Part shown: positions 1 to 12,261 of the stretch, one piece after another | How the letters are laid out: each line of letters opens with the position of its first letter | Position numbering within the stretch: position 1 is the first letter of the stretch | Assembly (NCBI RefSeq): GCF_002018875.1 | Contig: NZ_MVOL01000008.1 | Span: 1 to 64,000 of the forward strand | Length of the DNA stretch: 64,000 bases | DNA from: Pseudomonas sp. MF4836 | Lineage (GTDB): Bacteria; Pseudomonadota; Gammaproteobacteria; Pseudomonadales; Pseudomonadaceae | Direction of reading: 5' to 3' | Position numbers and translations under genes: made by a program | The notes under the pieces: model-generated | Seen by the model: only the letters and a program-made list of their open reading frames with translations | What the model was told of the DNA's origin: nothing | Databases searched by the model: none

Positions 1-109
1 CTTGAGTTCCCTGAAGGGCCGTCGAAGACTACGACGTTGATAGGTTGGGTGTGTAAGCGCTGTGAGGCGTTGAGCTAACCAATACTAATTGCCCGTGAGG
101 CTTGACCAT
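1..109 (+). rRNA. rrl: 23S ribosomal RNA, 3' end (partial)
   Basis: The first ~109 bases match the conserved 3' terminus of gammaproteobacterial 23S rRNA, ending in the stretch around 'gaggcttgacca'. The gene enters from outside the window, so only its last part is seen. It is followed by a spacer (110-263) in which I see no tRNA or other gene, then 5S rRNA, as in a standard rrn operon. The exact 3' end is estimated by recall of the family, not by alignment. Confidence 0.9.
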
Positions 110-263
110 ATAACACCCAAGCAATCTTGTAACTTCGAAAGAAGAACCTGATTGCGGTGTGTGAAGACGAAACGAACCGAAAGTTCGAGAGAAACACACA
201 AATCTATTACATACCCAATTTGCTGAAGCGAGGCCATCTGGTCACGACTCAGTACCCGAATTT

Positions 264-379
264 CTTGACGACCATAGAGCATTGGAACCACCTGATCCCA
301 TCCCGAACTCAGCAGTGAAACGATGCATCGCCGATGGTAGTGTGGGGTTTCCCCATGTGAGAGTAGGTCATCGTCAAGA
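264..379 (+). rRNA. rrf: 5S ribosomal RNA
   Basis: A ~116-nt 5S rRNA of the fluorescent-pseudomonad type. The 5' end (cttgacga) pairs with the 3' end (tcgtcaag) to form helix I, and the core 'ccacctgatcccatcccgaa' is the conserved loop region. It closes the rrn operon and is followed directly by a strong terminator. Confidence 0.95.
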
Positions 380-390
380 TTAAATTCCGA

Positions 391-427
391 AACCCCTGAT
401 TGCTAACGCAATCAGGGGTTTTGTTTT
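391..427 (+). terminator. Rho-independent terminator of the rrn operon
   Basis: An inverted repeat (aacccctgattg / caatcaggggtt around a short loop) is followed by a T-rich run. It lies 12 nt after 5S rRNA and ends the rRNA transcript. Confidence 0.9.
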
Positions 428-566
428 TGCGCGCAGGAAAGCCAAGGCTTCATAAGTGGGGCTTGTCTTCAGTTACTTGCTTCAAGCGACTTTGCTTGCC
501 GCTGTTTTCTATGCAACTCCCGTGTGCATAGCTATCATGCCTGCCTCTTTGTGAGGCGAGACTTGC

Positions 567-1526
567 ATGTTGATGTTGTTAGAGCTTCTTAAGGATGGGC
601 GATTTCACTCGGGGCAGGCCCTGGGCGATGCGCTGGGTATCAGTCGTAGTGCCGTATGGAAGCAGCTGCAGCAGATGGAAGCCGAGCTGGGCCTCTCTAT
701 CCATAAGGTCAGGGGGCGCGGCTATCAGTTGGCGGCGCCTATAACGCCCCTCAGTTCCGCTGAGATTGGCCGGCAGGCAGCTGTTTGCCCCTGGAGTGTG
801 CTGGTCTACGACTCGATAGACTCGACTAATGCGAAAGCTCTACTCTTGATTGAGCGTGGGCAGCCTTCGCCGTTCCTGGTGCTGGCCGAACGCCAGACCG
901 CCGGGCGTGGGCGGAGAGGGCGCAAGTGGGTCAGCCCCTTTGCCGAGAACCTCTATTACAGCCTTGTCCTGCGTATTGAAGGTGGGATGCGTCAGCTGGA
1001 AGGGCTCAGTTTGGTCGTTGGCCTGGCGGTGATGCAGGCCTTGCGTGAGCTGGGAGTCAGCTCCGCTGGCTTGAAGTGGCCAAACGACGTCTTGGTCGGG
1101 CAGAAAAAAATAGCTGGAATTCTATTGGAGCTGGTCGGAGATCCCGCGGATGTCTGTCATGTGGTCCTGGGGGTTGGAATAAATGCGAACATGCGCAGTG
1201 CTGACGAGGTTGATCAGGAATGGACTTCGGTGAGGCTTGAGACCGGCAAGACCGTTGACCGTAATGAGCTGGCGGCCCGACTGAGTCTCGTGCTCAAGTC
1301 CTACCTGGATCGGCATCAGCTGTCTGGATTTTCGGCTATCCAGGAAGAGTGGGAACAAAACCACTTATGGCAGGGACGACCTGTCTCGCTCATTGCGGGT
1401 GTCAACAGGATCGACGGGGTTGTTGTAGGTATTGATCGCCAAGGTGCTTTGCGCTTGATGGTAGATGGTGCCGAGAGGGTTTACAGCGGTGGTGAGCTCA
1501 GCCTGAGGTTGCGCGATGATTCTTGA
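567..1526 (+). CDS. birA: Bifunctional biotin-[acetyl-CoA-carboxylase] ligase / biotin operon repressor BirA
   Basis: BirA makes biotinyl-5'-AMP and transfers biotin to the biotin carboxyl carrier protein of acetyl-CoA carboxylase; the N-terminal HTH form also represses biotin genes. The 319-aa protein has a winged-helix domain in about residues 1-65 (GDALGISRSAVWKQL), the biotinyl-AMP loop QTAGRGRRGRKW near residue 112, and KWPNDVLVGQKKIAGIL near residue 171, followed by a small C-terminal SH3-like domain. The ATG at 567 is preceded by a purine-rich gaggcgag and gives the usual family N-terminus. Its last 11 nt overlap coaX, so the two cofactor genes are translationally coupled. Confidence 0.95.
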   Translation: MLMLLELLKDGRFHSGQALGDALGISRSAVWKQLQQMEAELGLSIHKVRGRGYQLAAPITPLSSAEIGRQAAVCPWSVLVYDSIDSTNAKALLLIERGQPSPFLVLAERQTAGRGRRGRKWVSPFAENLYYSLVLRIEGGMRQLEGLSLVVGLAVMQALRELGVSSAGLKWPNDVLVGQKKIAGILLELVGDPADVCHVVLGVGINANMRSADEVDQEWTSVRLETGKTVDRNELAARLSLVLKSYLDRHQLSGFSAIQEEWEQNHLWQGRPVSLIAGVNRIDGVVVGIDRQGALRLMVDGAERVYSGGELSLRLRDDS

Positions 1527-2265
1527 GCTCGACTGTGGAAATAGCTTCATCAAGTGGCGTGTGCTGCATGCAGATGCGATCTTGGTTTTTGCCGAAGGCG
1601 TGGTCGATTCTGATCAGGTGCTTTCAGAGAGTCTGCATGGGCTGTCCGGTCTTGCGCTGACGCATTGCCGATTGGTTAGTGTGCGTAGTGCAGAAGAAAC
1701 CGCCAAGCTGGTCACGCTATTGGTCGACGCATTTTCTGTATCGGTATCCTGTGCCAGTTCGGCTCGGGAGATGGCCGGCGTGCGCAATGGCTATGAGGAT
1801 TTCGAAAAGCTCGGTCTGGATCGCTGGCTGGCCATGTTGGGCGGTTTTCGCCTAGCTAAAGGGGCTTGCCTGGTGCTCGATTTCGGAACGGCTGTAACGG
1901 CGGATTTTATTGCCGCTGACGGTGAGCACCTGGGGGGCTTTATTTGTCCGGGGATGCCCTTGATGCGCAGCCAGTTGCGAACTCATACCCGGCGAATTCG
2001 TTACGATGACCTGTCCGCTGAGCGTGCGCTGGTCAATCTGCTTCCGGGGCGCACCACAGTCGAGGCTGTAGAGCGAGGCTGCTTGTTGATGCTGAGGGGG
2101 TTTGTGCTGACTCAGTTAGAGCTGGCGCGCAGTTATTGGGGGGATGACTTCGTCGTCTTTCTCACTGGGGGTGACGCCGACCTGGTCTTGGGGATGGTGC
2201 CGCAAGGTCGGCTTGTGCCGGATCTTGTTTTTGTCGGGTTGGCCATGGCCTGCCCATTAACCTGA
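1516..2265 (+). CDS. coaX: Type III pantothenate kinase CoaX
   Basis: CoaX phosphorylates pantothenate with ATP, the first step of coenzyme A synthesis. The type III (CoaX) form replaces E. coli-type CoaA in pseudomonads. The 249-aa protein has the ASKHA-fold phosphate motif LDCGNSFIKWR at residues 4-14, the DRWLAMLGG dimer/active-site segment near residue 112, LDFGTAVTADF near residue 127 and a C-terminal FLTGGDADLV motif. The start overlaps the birA stop by 11 nt. The downstream SPOR-like gene begins 7 nt after the stop, suggesting a three-gene operon. Confidence 0.94.
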   Translation: MILELDCGNSFIKWRVLHADAILVFAEGVVDSDQVLSESLHGLSGLALTHCRLVSVRSAEETAKLVTLLVDAFSVSVSCASSAREMAGVRNGYEDFEKLGLDRWLAMLGGFRLAKGACLVLDFGTAVTADFIAADGEHLGGFICPGMPLMRSQLRTHTRRIRYDDLSAERALVNLLPGRTTVEAVERGCLLMLRGFVLTQLELARSYWGDDFVVFLTGGDADLVLGMVPQGRLVPDLVFVGLAMACPLT

Positions 2266-2272
2266 GGTTTCT

Positions 2273-2719
2273 ATGCGTTGGTTGTTCCTGCTGCTCTTGG
2301 TTCTCAATGTGTTTTATTACGTCTGGCATCAGCAGGAAGTACCGTTACGCGCAAAAGAAGTGACATCGCTCAGTTTGTATAAGGGCTCGCAGCAGGATAT
2401 CCGCTTGCTGAGCGAGTCGGCCGACGTTGTTGCGCGACGCGAGAAGAGCAAGGTTGGAGAGGTGGAGGCTGGTTGTCTCTATGTCGGTGGCTTTGCTCGT
2501 CGAGACCAGGCTCAGCAGCTTGAGCGGAGCTTGATTGGCTTAAAAGTTGAGGCTCAATTGCAATTTGTGAATCTGCCGAACGCTAACGGTTATTGGCTGC
2601 GTGTTGTGCCCGAAAGCAGGCATTTGCTGGACGAATTGCAGTTGACGAACCTTGCCAAGGAATTCAATGAGTTAAAACATAAAATAATGCCGTGCGAAGG
2701 CATTGCAACTGTCGAATAG
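2273..2719 (+). CDS. Membrane-anchored SPOR-domain-like protein
   Basis: A 148-aa protein with an N-terminal hydrophobic segment (about residues 2-19) that looks like a signal anchor, a variable linker, and a C-terminal ~75-residue region. That region contains CLYVGGFARRDQAQQLERSL and a GYWLRVVP strand, reminiscent of a SPOR peptidoglycan-binding repeat. This would place it in the inner membrane facing the periplasm at the septum. SPOR assignment is by pattern only. It lies immediately after coaX, as I recall for other pseudomonads, and its role is unknown. Confidence 0.7.
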   Translation: MRWLFLLLLVLNVFYYVWHQQEVPLRAKEVTSLSLYKGSQQDIRLLSESADVVARREKSKVGEVEAGCLYVGGFARRDQAQQLERSLIGLKVEAQLQFVNLPNANGYWLRVVPESRHLLDELQLTNLAKEFNELKHKIMPCEGIATVE

Positions 2720-2820
2720 TTTGCATAGAATGGCGCCCGCTTCGCAGTGAAGACCTCTTGGGGTTGGAATCGCGAAGCGAGGTCAACGCAGCTAACCTCA
2801 GGTTTTTAATGAGAAAATGC

Positions 2821-2848
2821 TTGACAGAAGGGCAGCTTAGTATAAAAT
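2821..2848 (+). promoter_or_regulatory. Sigma70 promoter of the tRNA-Tyr/Gly/Thr-tuf operon
   Basis: TTGACA at 2821-2826 and TAAAAT at 2843-2848 are separated by 16 bp, ending 13 nt before the mature tRNA-Tyr. It drives the tRNA-tuf transcription unit, the tufB arrangement known from E. coli. Confidence 0.8.
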
Positions 2849-2861
2849 GCTGCCTCGCTTA

Positions 2862-2946
<85 letters not shown>

Positions 2947-2971
2947 TTTTTAGCGTGAGCTGCAAGCTTAC

Positions 2972-3045
<74 letters not shown>

Positions 3046-3071
3046 AGTTTTCAGGTTGTGCAAAGTGTTTT

Positions 3072-3147
3072 GCTCTTGTAGCTCAGTTGGTAGAGCACAC
3101 CCTTGGTAAGGGTGAGGTCAGCGGTTCAAATCCGCTCAAGAGCTCCA
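3072..3147 (+). tRNA. tRNA-Thr (anticodon GGT)
   Basis: A 76-nt tRNA with acceptor stem gctcttg/caagagc, anticodon GGT at 3105-3107 and encoded CCA. It precedes tuf by 85 nt, as in the classic thrT-tufB unit. Confidence 0.96.
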
Positions 3148-3232
3148 TAATAACAAGGCAGATATGAAAATATCTGCCTTTGTTTTAATGGCTGGTGTGA
3201 CTTGTTTAATTCTTCTCCTGAGGGTGATTTCG

Positions 3233-4426
3233 ATGGCTAAGGAAAAGTTCGAACGTAATAAGCCGCACGTCAACGTAGGTACTATCGGTCACGTGGACCA
3301 TGGTAAGACTACCCTGACTGCTGCTCTGACTCGCGTCTGCTCCGAGGTTTTCGGTTCGGCAAAGGTTGACTTCGACAAAATCGATAGCGCCCCAGAAGAA
3401 AAGGCTCGTGGCATCACCATTAATACTGCTCACGTTGAGTATGATTCGGCTGTGCGCCATTACGCGCATGTTGATTGCCCGGGTCACGCTGACTACGTAA
3501 AAAACATGATCACCGGTGCTGCGCAGATGGATGGAGCTATCCTGGTCTGCTCGGCTGCTGATGGTCCGATGCCGCAAACTCGTGAGCACATCTTGTTGTC
3601 TCGCCAGGTTGGCGTTCCGTACATCGTTGTCTTCCTGAATAAGGCTGACATGGTCGATGATGCTGAGCTGCTCGAGCTGGTCGAGATGGAAGTGCGCGAC
3701 TTGCTGAGCACTTATGATTTCCCGGGTGATGATACTCCTATCATCATTGGCTCGGCTCTCATGGCTTTGAACGGCCAGGACGACAACGAGATGGGCACCA
3801 CTGCCGTCAAGAAGTTGGTCGAGACGCTGGATACTTACATTCCGCAGCCTGAGCGCGCTATTGATAAGCCGTTCCTGATGCCGATCGAGGATGTTTTCTC
3901 GATCTCTGGTCGCGGTACTGTTGTAACTGGTCGTGTTGAGCGTGGCATTGTTCGCATCCAGGAAGAGGTTGAGATTGTTGGTCTTCGTGACACGGTCAAA
4001 ACAACCTGTACTGGTGTTGAAATGTTCCGCAAGCTGCTCGATGAGGGTCGTGCTGGTGAAAACTGCGGCGTTCTGCTGCGTGGTACCAAGCGTGATGATG
4101 TTGAGCGTGGTCAGGTCCTGGTTAAGCCGGGTACTGTCAAGCCGCACACTAAGTTCACTGCAGAGGTTTATGTCCTGAGTAAGGAGGAGGGTGGTCGTCA
4201 CACTCCGTTCTTCAAGGGCTACCGTCCACAGTTCTATTTCCGGACCACTGATGTGACCGGTAATTGCGAACTGCCGGAAGGTGTTGAGATGGTGATGCCG
4301 GGTGACAACATTCAGATGACTGTCACTTTGATCAAAACCATCGCAATGGAAGATGGTTTGCGTTTCGCCATTCGTGAGGGCGGTCGTACCGTCGGCGCGG
4401 GTGTTGTGGCTAAAGTCATCGAGTAA
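3233..4426 (+). CDS. tufB: Elongation factor Tu (first copy, tRNA-linked)
   Basis: EF-Tu delivers aminoacyl-tRNA to the ribosomal A site as a GTP complex. The 397-aa protein has G1 GHVDHGKT, DCPGH (G3), NKADM (G4) and SALMAL (G5), followed by beta-barrel domains 2 and 3. The open frame extends 69 nt upstream, but the ATG at 3233 gives the exact family N-terminus MAKEKF. It differs from the str-operon copy (19789-20982) at about 28 of 397 residues, mostly at the N-terminus, residues 44-76, domain 2 and the C-terminus. Long central blocks are identical. Its codon use has more T-ending codons than the other copy. Confidence 0.97.
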   Translation: MAKEKFERNKPHVNVGTIGHVDHGKTTLTAALTRVCSEVFGSAKVDFDKIDSAPEEKARGITINTAHVEYDSAVRHYAHVDCPGHADYVKNMITGAAQMDGAILVCSAADGPMPQTREHILLSRQVGVPYIVVFLNKADMVDDAELLELVEMEVRDLLSTYDFPGDDTPIIIGSALMALNGQDDNEMGTTAVKKLVETLDTYIPQPERAIDKPFLMPIEDVFSISGRGTVVTGRVERGIVRIQEEVEIVGLRDTVKTTCTGVEMFRKLLDEGRAGENCGVLLRGTKRDDVERGQVLVKPGTVKPHTKFTAEVYVLSKEEGGRHTPFFKGYRPQFYFRTTDVTGNCELPEGVEMVMPGDNIQMTVTLIKTIAMEDGLRFAIREGGRTVGAGVVAKVIE

Positions 4427-4446
4427 GTTGTTGATATATCTTCATC

Positions 4447-4480
4447 GGGCCGGCATAATGGTCGGCCTGATTTTGTTTTT
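4447..4480 (+). terminator. Possible terminator or processing hairpin between tuf and tRNA-Trp
   Basis: A short stem ggccg...cggcc with a 10-nt loop is followed by a T-rich stretch ending at the first base of tRNA-Trp. It is a weak terminator at best. With no obvious promoter before tRNA-Trp, partial read-through into trnW-secE-nusG is plausible. Confidence 0.4.
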
Positions 4481-4556
4481 AGGTCAGTAGCTCAATTGGC
4501 AGAGCGACGGTCTCCAAAACCGTAGGTTGGGGGTTCGATTCCCTCCTGACCTGCCA
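4481..4556 (+). tRNA. tRNA-Trp (anticodon CCA)
   Basis: A 76-nt tRNA with acceptor stem aggtcag/ctgacct, anticodon CCA at 4514-4516 and an encoded 3' CCA. It sits 45 nt before secE, the usual trnW-secE-nusG order of gammaproteobacteria. Confidence 0.96.
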
Positions 4557-4601
4557 GATTCACTCAGTGTGTCTGGCTTTCTTTTCACAGGATCTTCATA
4601 G

Positions 4602-4970
4602 ATGACTCCTAAGGCTGAAGCTCAAGGCTCTCGCTTCGATCTGCTCAAGTGGCTTGTAGTAGTCGCTCTTGTGGTCGTTGGCGTTGTTGGCAATCAGTAC
4701 TACTCTGCTTCGCCGATCCTGTACCGTGTACTCGCTTTGCTTGCTATTGCTGCTGTAGCTGCCTTTGTAGGTCTGCAGACTGCCAAGGGCAAGTCTTTCT
4801 TTGTACTGGTTAAGGAAGCTCGCACCGAGATTCGTAAAGTCGTGTGGCCAACCCGCCAAGAAACCACGCAGACCACATTGATTGTTGTGGCTGTTGTTCT
4901 GGTTATGGCGTTGCTGTTGTGGGGGCTTGATTCCCTGCTCGGTTGGCTTGTTTCCTTGATTGTTGGCTAA
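4602..4970 (+). CDS. secE: Preprotein translocase subunit SecE
   Basis: SecE is the essential clamp of the SecYEG channel in the inner membrane. The 122-aa protein is the three-helix gammaproteobacterial form: hydrophobic segments at about residues 16-34, 40-60 and 90-115. The conserved amphipathic motif EARTEIRKVVWPTRQET lies before the last helix and contacts SecY. nusG follows after 9 nt, forming the secE-nusG pair. Confidence 0.96.
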   Translation: MTPKAEAQGSRFDLLKWLVVVALVVVGVVGNQYYSASPILYRVLALLAIAAVAAFVGLQTAKGKSFFVLVKEARTEIRKVVWPTRQETTQTTLIVVAVVLVMALLLWGLDSLLGWLVSLIVG

Positions 4971-4979
4971 GGGTGTCCC

Positions 4980-5513
4980 GTGGCTAAGCGTTGGTACGTT
5001 GTGCATGCTTACTCGGGTTACGAGAAGCATGTAATGCGCTCGTTGGTAGAGCGCGTAAAGCTGGCTGGCATGGAAGATGGATTCGGCGAAATTCTGGTTC
5101 CCACTGAAGAAGTGGTTGAAATGCGTAATGGCCAGAAGCGCAAAAGCGAGCGTAAATTCTTCCCAGGTTACGTGCTGGTACAGATGGACATGAACGAGGG
5201 TACTTGGCACTTGGTCAAGGACACTCCTCGCGTGATGGGCTTTATTGGCGGTACTGCCGACAAACCTGCGCCGATCACCGACAAGGAGGCGGAAGCTATC
5301 CTGCGTCGCGTCGCTGACGGTAGCGACAAGCCCAAGCCTAAGACGCTGTTCGAGCCAGGTGAAGTTGTTCGCGTCACTGATGGTCCGTTCGCTGATTTTA
5401 ATGGCACGGTCGAAGAAGTTAACTACGAAAAGAGTCGCATCCAAGTGGCTGTGCTCATTTTCGGTCGCTCTACCCCGGTAGAGCTAGAGTTCAGTCAGGT
5501 CGAAAAGGCATAA
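4980..5513 (+). CDS. nusG: Transcription termination/antitermination protein NusG
   Basis: NusG binds the RNA polymerase clamp, suppresses pausing and links polymerase to Rho or ribosomal S10. The 177-aa protein has an NGN domain starting MAKRWYVVHAYSGYEKHV, a linker, and a C-terminal KOW domain containing VVRVTDGPFADFNGTVEEV. It starts 9 nt after the secE stop and ends just before a strong terminator. Confidence 0.97.
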   Translation: MAKRWYVVHAYSGYEKHVMRSLVERVKLAGMEDGFGEILVPTEEVVEMRNGQKRKSERKFFPGYVLVQMDMNEGTWHLVKDTPRVMGFIGGTADKPAPITDKEAEAILRRVADGSDKPKPKTLFEPGEVVRVTDGPFADFNGTVEEVNYEKSRIQVAVLIFGRSTPVELEFSQVEKA

Positions 5514-5530
5514 CTGAACGAGAATCCCAT

Positions 5531-5562
5531 ACCCCGCAGCCCCAGGCTGTGGGGTTTTTTCG
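5531..5562 (+). terminator. Rho-independent terminator after nusG
   Basis: A GC-rich stem (accccgcagcc / ggctgtggggt) followed by TTTTTT separates secE-nusG from the L11 operon. Confidence 0.88.
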
Positions 5563-5631
5563 TCACTGGGATAAACGCGCAAGTAACCGGGGAGCCTTTT
5601 CAGGCGTCTGAACCCGTAATTGGAGTGCCTC

Positions 5632-6063
5632 ATGGCCAAGAAGATTACCGCTTACATCAAGCTGCAAGTGAAGGCCGCTCAGGCCAACCCAAGCCCACCC
5701 GTCGGTCCAGCTCTGGGTCAGCACGGCGTGAACATCATGGAGTTCTGCAAGGCTTTCAACGCCCGTACTCAGGGTATTGAGCCAGGTCTGCCGACTCCAG
5801 TGATCATCACTGTATACAGCGACCGTAGCTTCACCTTCGAAACCAAGTCGACCCCGGCTTCGGTTCTATTGAAGAAAGCTGCTGGTCTGACTAGCGGTTC
5901 CGCTCGTCCTAACACCGTTAAGGTTGGCACCGTGACCCGTGCTCAGCTGGAAGAAATCGCGAAAACCAAAAACGCGGATCTGACTGCAGCTGATATGGAT
6001 GCAGCCGTGCGTACCATCGCCGGTTCTGCTCGTAGCATGGGCCTTAACGTGGAGGGTGTGTAA
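5632..6063 (+). CDS. rplK: 50S ribosomal protein L11
   Basis: L11 forms the stalk base with 23S rRNA helices 43/44, the GTPase-associated centre. The 143-aa protein has the typical KKITAYIKLQVKAAQANPSP start and a C-terminal RNA-binding domain. The ATG at 5632 is chosen over an in-frame ATG 12 nt upstream because it gives the standard N-terminus and has GGAG about 8 nt before it. Its stop overlaps the rplA start by one base (TAATG). Confidence 0.97.
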   Translation: MAKKITAYIKLQVKAAQANPSPPVGPALGQHGVNIMEFCKAFNARTQGIEPGLPTPVIITVYSDRSFTFETKSTPASVLLKKAAGLTSGSARPNTVKVGTVTRAQLEEIAKTKNADLTAADMDAAVRTIAGSARSMGLNVEGV

Positions 6064-6758
6064 TGGCTAAGCTGACCAAGCGCCAAAAGGCTATCGCCGG
6101 CAAAATCGAAGCGGGCAAGTCCTACAACTTTGTAGACGCTGCTGCTCTGCTGACTGAGCTGTCGACTGTCAAGTTCAGCGAGTCCGTTGACGTTGCTGTA
6201 AACCTGGGTGTTGACCCGCGTAAATCCGACCAGGTCGTTCGTAGCGCTACTGTGCTGCCACACGGCACTGGCAAGACCGTTCGCGTTGCTGTGTTCACCC
6301 AAGGCCCAGCTGCTGAAGCAGCTCTGGCTGCCGGCGCAGATCGCGTTGGCATGGACGACCTGGCTGCCGAAATGAAAGGCGGCGACCTGAACTATGACGT
6401 CGTAATTGCTTCCCCGGATGCAATGCGCGTTGTAGGTCAGTTGGGTCAGATCCTCGGTCCACGCGGCCTGATGCCTAACCCTAAAGTCGGCACCGTAACT
6501 CCAGACGTAGCTACCGCGGTTAAAAACGCCAAGGCTGGTCAGGTTCGTTATCGCACCGACAAAAACGGCATCATCCACACTTCCGTTGGCAAGGTCGGTT
6601 TCGACGCCGTCAAGCTGAAGGAAAACGTTGAAGCACTGATCGCTGATCTGAAGCGTATCAAGCCAGCTTCTTCGAAAGGCATCTACGTCAAGCGCGTTAC
6701 CCTGAGCACCACTATGGGCCCAGGTCTGGTCATCGACCAAGGCTCGCTGGACGTATAA
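6063..6758 (+). CDS. rplA: 50S ribosomal protein L1
   Basis: L1 forms the mobile L1 stalk and helps move the E-site tRNA. In E. coli it is also the autogenous translational repressor of rplKA. The 231-aa protein carries the conserved GPRGLMPNPKVGT motif and the C-terminal LSTTMGPG segment. It is coupled to rplK by stop/start overlap. Confidence 0.97.
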   Translation: MAKLTKRQKAIAGKIEAGKSYNFVDAAALLTELSTVKFSESVDVAVNLGVDPRKSDQVVRSATVLPHGTGKTVRVAVFTQGPAAEAALAAGADRVGMDDLAAEMKGGDLNYDVVIASPDAMRVVGQLGQILGPRGLMPNPKVGTVTPDVATAVKNAKAGQVRYRTDKNGIIHTSVGKVGFDAVKLKENVEALIADLKRIKPASSKGIYVKRVTLSTTMGPGLVIDQGSLDV

Positions 6759-6766
6759 GAACACAA

Positions 6767-6957
6767 GTTGGTGCAAGCGATTGCGCCAACTGAAAGATTG
6801 GGGTCCCTGCCTGGCGGGGGCTATCCAAGACCGTAGGCGACGCAAGTCTTAAACCTCAAGCCTACGCAGATGGTGCTCCCGGTTCCTTACCGAATCAGAC
6901 ACCAAAACGACATCCGGCCTCGGTTGGATGAAACGGTAACAAGCAGGAGTTAAACCC
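6767..6957 (+). promoter_or_regulatory. rplJ leader (L10-type autoregulatory mRNA leader)
   Basis: The 199-nt space between rplA and rplJ begins with a perfect-length hairpin (gttggtgcaa / ttgcgccaac, 6767-6790) and contains further paired, purine-rich segments up to the start codon. In gammaproteobacteria this position holds the L10(L12)4-binding leader that represses translation of its own operon. I infer the same here from position and structure; the exact L10 site is not mapped. Confidence 0.6.
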
Positions 6958-7458
6958 GTGGCAATTAAACTCGAAGACAAGAAGGCCATCGTCGCTGAAG
7001 TCAACGAGGCTGCCAAAGCTGCTCTGTCCGCTGTCGTGGCTGATGCCCGTGGTGTGACAGTAGGCGCTATGACCGGACTCCGTAAAGAGGCCCGTGAAGC
7101 TGGCGTTTACGTACGCGTTGTACGTAACACCCTGCTCAAGCGCGCTGTTGCTGGCACTCAATATGACGTGCTCAACGACGTGTTCACTGGCCCGACCTTG
7201 ATCGCATTCTCCAAAGAACATCCGGGCGCTGCTGCTCGTATCTTCAAAGAGTTTGCCAAAGGTCAGGACAAGTTCGAGATCAAGGCAGCTGCGTTCGAGG
7301 GCAAGTTCCTCGCAGCTAATCAGATCGACGTACTGGCAAGCCTGCCGACCCGTGACGAAGCAATTTCTCAGCTGATGAGCGTGATTCAAGGCGCAACCAG
7401 CAAATTGGCTCGTACTCTGGCGGCTCTTCGCGACCAGAAAGAAGCTGCCGCAGCCTAA
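6958..7458 (+). CDS. rplJ: 50S ribosomal protein L10
   Basis: L10 anchors the L7/L12 dimers to the stalk base. The 166-aa protein starts with GTG at 6958 (MAIKLEDKKAIVAEV) and contains the LRKEAREAGV and RVVRNTLLKRA segments typical of L10; its C-terminal helix binds L12. A gcaggag ribosome binding site lies upstream. rplL follows after 79 nt. Confidence 0.96.
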   Translation: MAIKLEDKKAIVAEVNEAAKAALSAVVADARGVTVGAMTGLRKEAREAGVYVRVVRNTLLKRAVAGTQYDVLNDVFTGPTLIAFSKEHPGAAARIFKEFAKGQDKFEIKAAAFEGKFLAANQIDVLASLPTRDEAISQLMSVIQGATSKLARTLAALRDQKEAAAA

Positions 7459-7537
7459 GGCTGAGCATCTCCTTTTGCGTTTATTGTTTATTTCGATGGC
7501 CGCTTAGGCCGTCACCCCAATACAGGAATTTATAGTC

Positions 7538-7903
7538 ATGTCTCTGACTAACGACCAAATCATCGAAGCAATCGGCGAAAAATCCGTTCTGGAAATCGTT
7601 GAGCTGATCAAGGCCATGGAAGAGAAGTTCGGCGTTTCCGCTGCCGCTGCTTCCGCTGGTCCAGCTGCTGTTGCTGCCGTTGTTGAAGAACAAACTGAAT
7701 TCAACGTCATGCTGCTCGAAGCTGGCGAGAAGAAAGTTAACGTGATCAAGGCTGTACGTGAACTGACCGGTCTGGGCCTGAAAGAAGCCAAGGCTGTAGT
7801 TGACGGCGCTCCTGCCCTGGTTCTGGAAGCTGTAGCTAAAGAAGCAGCTGACAAAGCCAAAGCAACTCTGGAAGAAGCAGGCGCTAAAGTCGAGCTGAAG
7901 TAA
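7538..7903 (+). CDS. rplL: 50S ribosomal protein L7/L12
   Basis: L7/L12 is the multicopy stalk protein that recruits and stimulates translational GTPases. The 121-aa protein has an N-terminal dimerization helix, an Ala-rich hinge at about residues 33-50 and the C-terminal factor-binding domain with KVNVIKAVRELTGLGLKEAK. The spacing before it and the attenuator after it fit the need for more L12 than RNA polymerase. Confidence 0.97.
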   Translation: MSLTNDQIIEAIGEKSVLEIVELIKAMEEKFGVSAAAASAGPAAVAAVVEEQTEFNVMLLEAGEKKVNVIKAVRELTGLGLKEAKAVVDGAPALVLEAVAKEAADKAKATLEEAGAKVELK

Positions 7904-7948
7904 GCATCGACTTTGCGTTTCCAGCCCGAGCGTTAAGCGACAGGCTGA

Positions 7949-7979
7949 TGGCTGGTGGCTCTTGCCACCGGCCTTTTTC
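7949..7979 (+). terminator. rplL-rpoB attenuator (P26-RNA region)
   Basis: A 10-bp stem (ggctggtggc / gccaccggcc) with a 4-nt loop is followed by TTTTT, 46 nt after rplL and 145 nt before rpoB. It should terminate part of the transcripts and lower rpoBC relative to rplJL. As I recall, the Rfam family P26 is defined in exactly this rplL-rpoB interval of pseudomonads and relatives. Whether a separate small RNA accumulates cannot be told from sequence. Confidence 0.75.
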
Positions 7980-8123
7980 CGTTATTGGCAGCCGACTGGG
8001 TCGGTGTCTCTAACGAGCTGTAACCACCCTGTGCGGTGGCGCAAACCATGGGGTTTGCACGATTTTCTGGCTGCTCCCGTCGGGAGGGGCCAAACAAGCA
8101 GGTGACCAAGCTGGGGAACGCTG

Positions 8124-12197
<4,074 letters not shown>

Positions 12198-12261
12198 CAC
12201 GTGACGCGAATCGAGAGCGGGGCTGGATTGCCCGCTCTCTGCTCCGCCAGGAGGAAAGGCC

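Noticed and set aside
85..291. A 68-codon minus-strand frame across the 23S-5S spacer
   Set aside because: It overlaps rRNA sequence and has no coding features.
3164..3232. An N-terminal extension of EF-Tu of 23 residues from an upstream ATG
   Set aside because: The extension is hydrophobic and unlike EF-Tu. The internal ATG at 3233 gives the exact family start and length of 397 aa.
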